Assembly: GCA_038373865.1 (NCBI GenBank)
Contig: JAXGGA010001674.1
Location: forward strand, 1-64,000
From: Uloborus plumipes
Taxonomy: Eukaryota > Arthropoda > Arachnida > Araneae > Uloboridae
Direction: 5' to 3'
Length of the DNA stretch: 64,000 nucleotides
Shown here: piece after piece, positions 33,717-43,249 of the stretch
Position numbering within the stretch: the first letter of the stretch is position 1
Layout: each line of letters starts with the position of its first letter
Program-made: the position numbers and the translations under genes
The notes under the pieces: generated by a model
What the model saw: the letters and a program-made list of their open reading frames with translations, nothing else
What the model was told of the DNA's origin: nothing
The model's database searches: none

Positions 33717-34091
33717 CACTGTTAAAAAAATTTCTGAAATTTTACGGTAAAAGTTACTGGCATTCATGTTGCCAGTAACTTTCACCGTAAAATCCAATTT
33801 TACTGTAAAATTTTACGGTAGAGAAAAGTAGTTAGAAAATGCAAGCAGCCGGGATCGAACCCAAGACGCAGTTATCGCACTTCGCTTCTCTATCCACTGC
33901 ACCGAATAGACCACACATGGCGAACAGAAATTGAGTATTACGTGCTTCGCTCAGTAAGTCACGTGGTTTATCAACTGGCGCTGTAATCGTTTCTTTTTTA
34001 TGGTACAATTTACTGTAAATATTTTCGTTACTGTAAATGCAACATTTTACAGTAATATTTACGATAAAAGTTTCCTGAATTTTTAACAGTG
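33717..34091. mobile_element. TA-flanked MITE containing a tRNA-like module
   Basis: Ends CACTGTTAAAAAAATTTC and the inverse of CACTGTTAAAAATTCAGG, flanked by TA (33715-33716 and 34092-34093). TTTTACGGTAAA-type words repeat near both ends. Between them sits a tRNA-like sequence on the minus strand (33847-33923). Inserted in the Tc1 transposase just upstream of the first catalytic Asp. Confidence 0.85.
33847..33923 (-). ncRNA. tRNA-like module inside the MITE
   Basis: On the minus strand GGTGCAGTGGATAGAGAAGC fits the D-arm/A-box, and GGGTTCGATCCCGGCTGC about 35 bp downstream fits the T-arm/B-box perfectly at its core. The 7-bp acceptor stem is not convincing, so this is probably tRNA-derived. 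It could still provide an internal Pol III promoter. Confidence 0.55.
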
Positions 34092-34740
34092 TATAGAGCA
34101 GTGGAAGCAGGCAATATGGTCTGATGAGTCTTCTTTCACATTGCTTTCCACTTCTGGCCCAGTTTACGTCTGGAGAACGCCATCTCAAGCCTATAATACA
34201 GACTGCTTTTTGGCAAGAGTGAAACACGGCGGGGGTTCTGTGATGGTTTGGGCAGCCATATCGTTTTTCTCTTCTGGCCCCATGATAACTCTGTCAGGGC
34301 ACATGACGGCTAGTACTTATGTGAACATTTCGTCCGATCAAGTTCATCCCATGGTTCAAACTTTGTTCCCCAATGGAGATGGAGTCTTCCAAGACGACAA
34401 CGCCCCTGTTTACGCAGCTTACATTATCCAGGACTGGTTTTCTGAGCACGAGGAAGATTTGGCGCATCTCCTCTGGCCACCACAGTCACCAGATCTGAAT
34501 ATTATCCAACCTTTGTGGTCTATATTAGAGCGGAAAGTACGTTCTCCATTCACCAACATCGTTATTTGAACTTGCATGAAGAATTTTACAATATTCCCTT
34601 GGTAGACATACACGAACTGTATTTATCCATTCCGAGAAGACTGCAAGCTGTTTTGAATGCCAACGGGTTTCCCACACCATATTAGGCAAATAAACGTGTC
34701 GTTTTTAAGGTGTTTCCATATTTTTGTCCAATACTTTTAT

Positions 34741-35205
34741 ACATAAGCTTCTAATGCAAAGTAACTAAAAAAATGATAAAATCAGATATTTTGCTCAAAG
34801 AATTTCCTTCAGAAAATGTGGTTAGAGAAATAAGCGAAATTTCTTGTTTTCTGCAAAGAAAAAAGCATGGGCAAAATAATCCTAGGAAACCATTCTACCG
34901 AACTGTTTTCAAAAAACTCAGTTGAAGGAACGCCATCAACTTCCAAGATCTTGACAACAAGAGAGGTTGTCTCTTCGATATTGGAACATGGCGAGTAGTA
35001 TACTACGTTCTATTTTGAAATATATAAATGTTTCTATTACAAGCACACTATTACCTACACCAGTATTTGTTTCGTTTCCGGCTATATGCCCAGGTTTTTG
35101 ATGAGGACTAAAATCTAGTGTTTTCCTCCGTTACGTATGATTTTTATTACATATATCTTGTACACACAATGTATGAAAGAGTTACATCACAAAGGAAGGA
35201 AAGTA
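34741..35205. other. Unassigned DNA
   Basis: No gene or element recognised between the Tc1 copy and the tRNA-like sequence at 35209. Confidence 0.35.
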
Positions 35206-35208
35206 CAT

Positions 35209-35289
35209 CCGGAGCGATGGTGGGAGTCGAACCCACCATCTCAGAGTTATCGGCTATACACGCCTTAGACCGCTCGGCCACTGAGACCC
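35209..35289 (-). tRNA. tRNA-Leu/Ser-like sequence, probable pseudogene
   Basis: On the minus strand the D-arm AGTGGCCGAGCGGTCTAAGG is typical of class II (Leu/Ser) tRNAs. The T-arm GGTGGGTTCGACTCCCACC has a perfect stem and TTCGA loop. The anticodon stem is not well formed and the 5' GGGTCTC does not pair with the 3' TCGCTCC, so I assign no anticodon. It could be the head of a SINE. Confidence 0.5.
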
Positions 35290-35374
35290 CACATTAGTAT
35301 TCAAAAGTAAGTGAAGAAGCTCTGAATTAAAAAAGGAGAAAAAAAAATACATTTACAGAAAAAAAAGCTGGTGA

Positions 35375-35600
35375 AAAGCCGGCTACCTTGACTAGTGGTC
35401 AGTGGTGTCTGACTACTTATGTCCAATGGGGAGGTTCCGGCTCTAGCATGGATGTACCTTCTCTGTCCTGTCCTTGATCTGTGAGAGTGTGTTGTTTTTC
35501 TGTGAGTGACTTCTCATAAAGCCCTGAATCGTCGTCTCTTAAGTGGCGCCGCACTCATACGGGCGACATGTTGGGTCACTCCGCTGCTTTCTCCTTATCT
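35375..35600 (+). repeat. Possible second tRNA-derived SINE
   Basis: GACTAGTGGTCAGTGG (A-box-like, about 35391) and GAGGTTCCGGCTCTAGC (weak B-box, about 35431) precede a GC-richer body with AAGTGGCGCCGC near 35540. The composition contrasts with the AT-rich surroundings. No clean target duplication seen. Confidence 0.35.
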
Positions 35601-35649
35601 CTACAACAGAGGAATACGGAGTTTCGCTTCATGAAAAGTATATTTTTAT

Positions 35650-36695
35650 CTACGAATGCCTACAGATTTCTAATCGTAACTTACATCCGACAATAAGCAT
35701 ACCAAAATATTGGTTTTTACCTTGCTAAAAAGACAATTTTATTTTTAAACTGCATTTTAGTAAATAGGTATTTTGACGGAATTTTCGATCAATTTTAAGA
35801 TTAATTTCATTTACTTTTTGTTTATAAATAATTTTTGAGTTTCAAATTACTCGAAATGTTTTAAATTTGCGAGCTATATTATTAGGAATACGGTGTAGTA
35901 ATATAATAGTGAACTAAATTAACTATGTCACGAATTGTTTGTAACATGAGCAACAGTTTGAACTTATTCGTGTAAAATACTACAATTTATATTACTAATA
36001 TGTATAGTTTCATTAGTGAATATCATTTACTGCTTAAAAGTTGCAAAATTTCAAGTTTTTTTCTCCGCATTGCTCTTTATGTTTTTCCTTACATTTTACC
36101 AACTCTTGCATGTTTGTCGTGGGGATTTTAAATTAAAGAAAAATTTCTTTTATTTAAGCCGGATTTTTAAGCATAATAATTCTTAAAACTTCAGCAAACT
36201 GATAGTAAAATGTTTTAATCAGTTTTGAATCAGTTAAAAAGAAATGATATTAAAAAATCATTTGACAACCGGAACTCAAATAAAAGATCTTAGATTACAT
36301 CTGTGATGAACTGTTATCAATTACAGTAATGAATTTTAATAAAAATATAGGCAATAGACAAATTATATATTTTATGAAAGAGATAATCGCATAAGTAAAG
36401 ATTAAACAAAAAGTTTTTTTTTCAGCACAAAAAAAAAAAAAAAAAAGAAAATATTCAGATTTTTTTTATAAATTGCCTTGAATTGCGTGTTACTGTAATC
36501 TCAAAGAAACGAATATTTTAATGAATGATTTCATATCTTTTAAGCCAAATACTTGCCTCAATCTTGATTTTTATGCACGAAATAAATAGATCAGAAATTT
36601 GGCAACACACTAAAACTCACGTCTATGACTCATATAAAAGTAAAACAACGCGTCCAAAAAATAATTTCAATAAGCTTATCAAGAAAGTTTTAAAC
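35650..36695. other. Unassigned AT-rich DNA
   Basis: No gene recognised. Contains a poly-A run at about 36428-36446. Confidence 0.4.
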
Positions 36696-37249
36696 TACAG
36701 ATGGGTGACAAAATAATAAGAACACCTGTGAAGTATCAAAAATTCTTTATTATACCACCCTTTGACTGAATTACAGATTTAATACGACGCGGGATCGATG
36801 CATAAAGGTCATTGACAACGTTTAAAGGAATATTAAGCCATTCCTCTTGCAAAGCTGCATCTAATTCTAAAAGATTTGATGGAGGTGGGAATCGGTATTA
36901 AGTTTAGACTCCAAATATTGCCACAAATGTTCAATAATATTTAAGTCCGGAGACTGAGGGGGCCAGGCGAGATGCTCAACTTAATTGTCATGCTCTTCGA
37001 ACCATGTCGTCTTGACAAATCGGTCGCTCTCCAGGGAATACCAGTCTACAAAAGGATGAACATGATCCGCTAGAACGCTTATATAGTCATTAGGTTTGAT
37101 TCTCCCGGGCAGACGTACTAGTAGCGTAAGACCACGCCAAGAAATCGCACCCCAAACGGTAATGGGGCCACCTCCATGTTTCACAGTTGGTAAGAGGCAT
37201 TCAGGATCAAACGCTACTTTGGGTGATCTCCAGACATAAACGCGTCCAG

Positions 37250-39657
37250 TAGGGTGTATCGAAAAAAACTTTTTTTCGAAATTCAATTTACTAAGTTGAT
37301 AAAAAATTGCCTCTACCTACCCACATATTCCACAAAAAATTTCAGTCTAATCAGAAATTGTTTAGGTGTTCCGCACGAGGTCTGAAGTTTGTGAATTTCT
37401 TCAAAAATATTAGTTTTTTCTCATTTTTTTTAAATATTAAGAATAAATGTAAAAAATAATTCAAGTTGCAAAATGTACACAGCAAAGTCTGAGTACAAAA
37501 TTGGCTTTGAAAAAAAGTATATGAAACAACATTTAGATCTCCCACATTTATTCTAAACTTACGAAATTTTCACCAAAACTAACATTTTATAAGACCATGC
37601 GGCTTGGTTAGAAACTTGTTTATGAATGTGGAGTCTAACTGAATTAACACTTGAAACTGGGAATCATCTGTGATTTATGTGGAGTAAGAAGTAAAATAAT
37701 ATAAATAATAAACAGAATCTAAGCCCCGCGTCACACAGTGCCCGCGTTCTATCGGGGCCCCCGTGATGGTAAACGAAATACAGCTCCGCTAGCGTAGCTG
37801 CTATAGGATTGTATGGAAGAACATATATCTTTGGTTGAGGAAACAGACTCTAAATATTTCGGACATCGTACTCCAGTAAATGGCCCAGGGAAAGAAATTG
37901 TATCTTCAGTTTCATGATTTATGGAAAAAAAAAAGTTCTATTGATGAAGAACATAAAAGCTATCGGTTGTGATGGCACATCAGTTAACACTGGAAAATCA
38001 AATGGTGCTATTAGACTTCCAGAAAAGTCTTTAGAACCCTCACTACAAGCCGTAGTATGTTTTCTTCATTTAATGAATTACCACTCAGAAAGTTAGCGGT
38101 GGCTCTTGATAGGCCGACTACTGCACAAAATTCATTTAGTTGACCTATTGGAGAATTCTTGCAATATTGCTAAGATCTACCAGTCATGAACTTTAAGATA
38201 ATAGAACGCGTTTTATCAGAAGTTGATGTCAAAGAATTGAGTCAAAAATACTTATGGGATGTGTCTAAAGCTATAATGTCTGGCAAATGTTCTCAAAATT
38301 TAGCAGAAAGGAACCCTGCAAGCTTTTCTCATGCAAGATGGCTCACGATGGCAAACAGTTTTGAGGCTACACATCGCAACTAGTGATCCAAGTTCAGAGT
38401 TAAATAAACTAGCAGAATTTATAATAAAGGTTCATGCTCTCTACTTTTTCACAATCGAAACTCAGCATAAAATTATTCATGCATCTAAGCATTTTTTTTT
38501 AAATCATAGATTGCAGCAAGTATTTGGATACAAATCTCCAGAATGTTATTCATTCCACATTGTAATGAAGCCATATTGTATGGGAAAAGCTTGCAGGGTT
38601 CCTTTCTGCTAAATTTTGAGAACATTTGACAGACATTACAGCTTTAGACACATCCCATAAGTATGTTTGACTCAATTCTTTGACATCAACTTCTGGTAAA
38701 ACGCGTTCTATTATCTTAAAGTTCATGACTGGTAGATCTTAGCACTGTTGCAAGAATTCTCCAGCAGGTCAATTAAAAGAATTTTGTCCAGTAGTCGGCC
38801 TATCAAGAGCCACCGTTTACTTTCTGAGTGGTAATTCATTAAATGAAGAAAACATACCAAGGCTTGTAGTAAGGGTTCTTAAGACTTTACTGGAAGTCAA
38901 ATAGCACCATTTGATTTTCTAGTGTTAACTGATGTGCCATCACAACCGATAGCTTTTATGTTCTTTATCAATAAAACTTTTTTTTCCCATAAATCGTGAA
39001 ACTGAAGCTACGATTTCTTTCCCTGAGCCATTTACTGGAGCACTATGTCCGAAATATTTAGAGTCTGTTTCCTCAACCAAAAATATATGTTCTTCTATAC
39101 AATCCTATAGCAGTTACGCTAGCGGAGCTGCATTTCGTTTACCATCACGGGGGCCCCGATAGAACGCGGGCACTGTGTGATGGGGGCTTAGATTCTGTTT
39201 ATAGTTTATATTATTTTACTTTTTGCTCCACATAAAACACAGATGATTCCCATTTCAAGTGTTAATTCAGTTAGATTCCACATTCATACACAAGTTTCTA
39301 ACCAAGCCGAATGGCCTTGTAAAATGCTAGTTTTGGTAAAAATTACGTAAGTTTTGAACAAATGTGGGAGATCTAAATGTTGTTTAATATACTTTTCTTC
39401 AAACCCAATTTTGTCCTCCAACTTTGCTGTGTACATTTTGACTCTTGAATTATTTTTAACACTTATTCTTAATATTTAAAAAAAATTAGAAAAAACTAAT
39501 ATTTTTGAAGAAATTCAAACTTCAGGCCTCGTGCGGAATACCTAAACAATTTCTGATTAGACTGAAATTTTTTGTGGAATATGTGTGTAGGTAGGGGAAA
39601 CTTTTTATCAACTTAGTAAATTGAATTTTGAAAAAAAGTTTTTTTCGATACACCCTA
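37250..39657. mobile_element. Large foldback element B with transposase-like arms
   Basis: Ends TAGGGTGTATCGAAAAAAAC and the inverse, flanked by a perfect 8-bp duplication GCGTCCAG (37242-37249 and 39658-39665). Left arm 37250-38342 and right arm 38568-39657 are near-complete inverted copies of each other, with a 225-bp spacer. The duplication and TAGGG ends suggest hAT-type mobilisation. Ends are similar to foldback A (12488-15007). A transposase-like coding segment runs along the left arm and through the spacer, and is mirrored in the right arm. Confidence 0.92.
37930..38610 (+). pseudogene. hAT-like/unclassified transposase fragment in foldback B
   Basis: Blocks in order, with frameshifts: KNIKAIGCDGTSVNTGKSNG then AIRLPEKSLE; NELPLRKLAVALDRPTTAQN; PIGEFLQYC and DLPVMNFKIIERVLSEVDVK; LWDVSKAIMSGKCSQNLAER; NPASFSHARWLTMANS; and in the spacer LNKLAEFIIKVHALYFFTIE. 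This succession (GCDGT.VNTG...IR, HxNELPLR, GPIG, LS.DQ.YL, P..LSHARWLT.AN..LRLY) matches a multi-copy arthropod repeat protein that I recognise by pattern but cannot name precisely. Stops (for example after NSFS and QYC) and frameshifts make it non-coding today. The mirror copy is on the minus strand from about 38970 to 38570. Confidence 0.65.
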
Positions 39658-40318
39658 GCGTCCAGTGGTCTGAAATAAGGTGAAGGATGATTCATCGGCA
39701 TTCCTGCTGCCACTGATGTGGGGACCAGCTTTTGTGACCTCTACACTACTGACGGCGCTTGAAAGCATTGGTTGCTGTCACCAAGGTTTTACGAATTGCC
39801 ACTCTCTCATAAATATTTGCTGCATGAAGTTCTCTTTGAACAGTTCTTGTCGAAACGGGGTCCTGAAGATGACTGTTCATCACTGATGTTATCTCGGATA
39901 ACGATTGCTCGTGTTTTTGAGCTAATACGCGCTTCAAGACACGTCTATCCTATCATCAGGCTTTGACTTTCGGCCACTGTTTTGCTTTGAAGACTTCGTC
40001 TTACCTTCTTTCATGTATGCTGCATAACGGTTGATACATACTTCTTGCAAACCCCAAAACGTTTGCTGTTTCTGTCACCGATGCTCCACTTAAACGCGCC
40101 CCAACAATCATCCCTCTTTGGAATTTTAACAGGTCAGACATTTCACCTTGTAAGAGCTAATTAGATAAACTCAGGTGACTAATGTTGAGAGACTAATAGC
40201 TTCCTCTTCACGCTCACTAGGTGACAGACTTCTGTTGCACATGTCGCGGCTGTGCTGCTGGTGTGAAATAAGTCACACTTTTTCACAGGTGTTCGTATTA
40301 TTTTGTCACCCATCTGTA

Positions 40319-41998
40319 AATAAGCAATAGAAAAGATACATTAGAAATAAAAAAAATAATTAATATATTTTAATTTTGACGACTTTGACATCATCTTAAA
40401 ATCAAATCAGTTTTAAAAACAAGGTAAGAATTTTACAGCTGTTCTCGGTACCATTACATAGTTTAGCTTTACAATATTTGAAGGAACTATATTATATTAA
40501 GATTTTCGTTATTTCTCTAATGATAATATGAAAATTTACAAACTATCAGATAATTCCGTGAAAAGTAAAAATATTACAATTTCAACAGGAGTTACACATA
40601 GTACATGAAATTACACAAGAGATTGATGAAAACATTTAATTTACATAAATAATCCATCTATATATTAAGTTATAATAATTATTCAAGGTAAAGTAATGAT
40701 CATTTCATGTATTTATACATTTATAATCTAAGTTAGAGGATCCCAATATGAAACGAGCAAATTACTCGTGTAAGGAGACTTGCTTTTTCTAGGAATTAAG
40801 TTATCACCTTTTTGAAAATAAAAGTTAAATGAGTTTTCTCTGCAACCGGAGTAATCGGGGTCAAATTTGAAAGCACATTCAGCAGCATTCGAACGCGGTT
40901 TTTAGAATTATTTGAATTCAAGGATCTCATCAAATTGTGTGAATAGTCAAACAAAAAATTTGTAGGTATTTCCCTGCGGTGGGAAAGTGTTTAAAAATTG
41001 ATATGGGATTACACACAAACTATTTTTTACGTTAAACAATGATACAATAATCAGTGTAGAAAGAGATCTACTTAAAGTAGGTAGATGTATTAAATTAGGA
41101 TTTGAAATTCCTGATAGATATTACTCAGTAGCGTACATAGACTAAGGTGCGCTCCTCCGCAAGATTTGTAAGTGCGCCCCTCCCCCTATGAAAATATAAA
41201 AAATGTTTTTCCTGTGTGACTCATAGTGCTATTTTTCTGAATTGTGCGCCCTCAAACCTCAGCGCCGTGGACCCTCCGAAGCTGGGAAAAAAAAAGACCG
41301 CAGGAACATTAAAAAACGAAAAATACAAAACAAGGGGTTATGTATCAGACAATAAAAAACATGTACAGTAGAGGTAAATAAAGCAAAGGGCTTCTTTAAA
41401 TTTTTTAGGGGGCCCCACACCTGAAATAACTTAGGTGTGTCTAGTCTAAATCCGGCATTGTGCAAAACAATTCCAAAAAAATATTGCAGAATTTGAAACT
41501 AATATTTAAGCGTGTTCTACTTGCGATGTTTGAAAAGAGCAAGGATGGGACGTCTAAATAATAATTCACAAACGTATAATCTAAAACATGAACAAATACT
41601 ACGTAAAATTTGCATAGGTGTGTGCCATCACATTATTTCAAATAAGTGTAAAGCATTTCAAGAATTTACCTAAAATATATAGTACTATTAATTAACACAG
41701 TAAATGTATCAGTTTTTCATTCTTGCTAGCTAATTTTTATGAATACTAATTATTATTTTATTTTTTGCAGTTATGAGCTAAACATCAGATTGATTTTTAT
41801 ATTTTACTTATTTTATTTATGAAACTAAAATGTAAGAGCTAAACATTTTTAATACAAATCATTACATCCCTAAAGCCATGAAAAAGTGCCCGAATGCACT
41901 ACACCTAGGCATCTCAATGTTATGGAAAAAACTTGATAAAGGATTAGAATTACGAAGCGAAAATAACAAATATAATAAATAATAAAAGTGCGAAATGA
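40319..41998. other. AT-rich DNA with a dispersed-repeat fragment
   Basis: No gene recognised. At about 41137-41190 a GC-rich phrase (CTAAGGTGCGCTCCTCCGCA, then AAGATTTGTAAGTGCGC) resembles one at about 62590-62640, so a dispersed repeat is likely. Confidence 0.35.
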
Positions 41999-42269
41999 AT
42001 TGAAGGGGCAAGTGGATAAAGGTGATATGTGACATTTGAATTTCGCCGATTTATACAAATTCAAATTAGTGTGTGTTCAATTGTGTTAACTCACAAACAC
42101 AATTGAAGGGGCAAGTGAATAAAGGTGATATGCGACAATTTTTTAAATTTCTAGTAAAAGCTTTAAAAAAAATAAAATAAAAAAAAAACCTTATCACCCT
42201 CATCCATGGTAAAAAGTAAGTAAAACAAAACTTATCACATATCACCTTTATCCACTTGCTCCTTCAATT
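41999..42269. mobile_element. Small word-repeat TIR element
   Basis: AATTGAAGGGGCAAGTGGAT followed by AAAGGTGATATG occurs directly at 41999 and 42101, and inverted at 42231-42269 with one G to A change. The outer two form terminal inverted repeats of about 37 bp around 271 bp. The third copy is internal, like the repeated words in the other TIR elements of this window. Target duplication not resolved. Confidence 0.65.
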
Positions 42270-43249
42270 ATGAAGTTAAAGCTTTTAGCTCGTAACTTAC
42301 TATACCCCCCTAGTGACCTACTTTACCCCACCCTATGAGGTAAAATAAGACAATGCTAAAGATTTTATAATGTATTTATCAGTATCAATATTTTGTTTTA
42401 TCAGAGATACTTCACTTTAAATGCCAGATGGAAAATTCACGTGCATATCCCGAGTATTTTATTCACTGGTTGATTGAATATATTTTTTGATATCAAAACA
42501 CGATTGTAAAACTGCTCTTTTATAACGTATTTTTCCCCACCGGACTCTATGGTTGAAAAACAGAAATGAGAGCGTATTATTTTTATGAAAATCAATACAT
42601 AAGCAGTAACAAGATAAGCACGCGTTTATTACTTAATGATCAAGATGTCTTTTATAAAACGTAAGTACAATGTATACGTAATTGACCGACGGCCTGGTTA
42701 TGACGTCGAGAGACTGCAATTTCTGCCTTGTTATGAACTCACCACTCTAGAACAGTCAATAATCGAGCTGGAGGCGGATGTCTTCTCATTTTTGCTGAGA
42801 TTACCTTCAAATTGGCACCAGTTTGGAGTGAATCAATGAGAGGACACCTGACTCCATCTCGATTATTGACTGTTCCAGAGTGGTGAGTCCACAACAAGGC
42901 AAGGCAGAACTGAAGTCTCTCGACGTCATAACCAAGCTGTCGGTCTATTACATATTAAGGCTCGACCGATGCATCGGCGCCTATGGTTGAAAATTTTGCC
43001 ATCGGCCGCAGATGATAACTTGGAAAAAACATCGGCCCATCGGACTTAAAAACATCTAAATGCCGATGCATGGCCGATGTGTTAAAAAAAAAAGTTTTCT
43101 TAAGAGGGGATTCTATCTTCTCTATTTTTTAGTTCACAATTGAAAGTACGTTCACCATGTGGCTTGAAATCGGGCAGCAACGGGACCAATACAGTTCTGG
43201 GTTTTGGAATTTTCCGAATCGGGCAGATACCAAAATTTTCACAATACTA

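Larger units (their letters stand above)
32965..34700 (+). pseudogene. Tc1-like (DD36E-spaced) transposase split by a SINE and a MITE
   Basis: The first exon-like part reads KLVRGARMVGAFVSKVTGG (HTH) and, frameshifted, KVTAEMDAVLPNPMSTKTIR. The SINE at 33290-33588 cuts KTIR|RELHKQGIAGRAAIERPF. The MITE at 33717-34091 cuts just before QWKQAIWSDESSFTLL (first Asp at 34123-34125). Then follow VYVWRTPSQAYN, VKHGGGSVMVWAAISF, FQDDNAPVYAAY (second Asp at 34396-34398) and SPDLNIIQPLWSILERK. The third catalytic residue is Gln (34507-34509) instead of Glu, with 36 residues between the second and third positions. The C-terminal part is frameshifted. Clear Tc1 superfamily, inactive. The right end GTTTCCATATTTTTGTCC near 34720 is terminal-like; the left terminus was not found. 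Confidence 0.88.
36770..40141 (-). pseudogene. Tc1-like transposase interrupted by foldback B
   Basis: The minus-strand ATG at 40141 starts MSDLLKFQRGMIVGARLSGA, an HTH region, then MNSHLQDPVSTRTVQRELHA. The first catalytic block DESSFTLFQTTGR (with a frameshift before it) ends exactly at the foldback. The sequence resumes with RVYVWRSPKVAFDPECLLPT, VKHGGGPITVWGAISWRG and WPPQSPDLNIIEHLWQYLES with its catalytic Glu intact. The block around the second catalytic Asp (family FQDDNAP) is missing, replaced by a short unrelated stretch. It was inactive even without the insertion. Confidence 0.87.
36698..40316 (-). mobile_element. Tc1-like element split by foldback B
   Basis: Inverted ends CAGATGGGTGACAAAATAAT and its complement, extending into GAACACCTGTGAA, are flanked by TA (36696-36697 and 40317-40318). 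Removing the 2.4-kb foldback leaves about 1.2 kb, the usual Tc1 size. The transposase lies on the minus strand in two parts. Confidence 0.9.

Noticed and set aside
33832..34227. 131-codon minus-strand frame
   Set aside because: It runs across the MITE, its tRNA-like module and antisense Tc1 transposase. It is a shadow.
35209..35289. Functional tRNA-Leu or tRNA-Ser gene
   Set aside because: D-arm and T-arm are good, but the anticodon arm and acceptor stem do not form. Kept only as a tRNA-like pseudogene.
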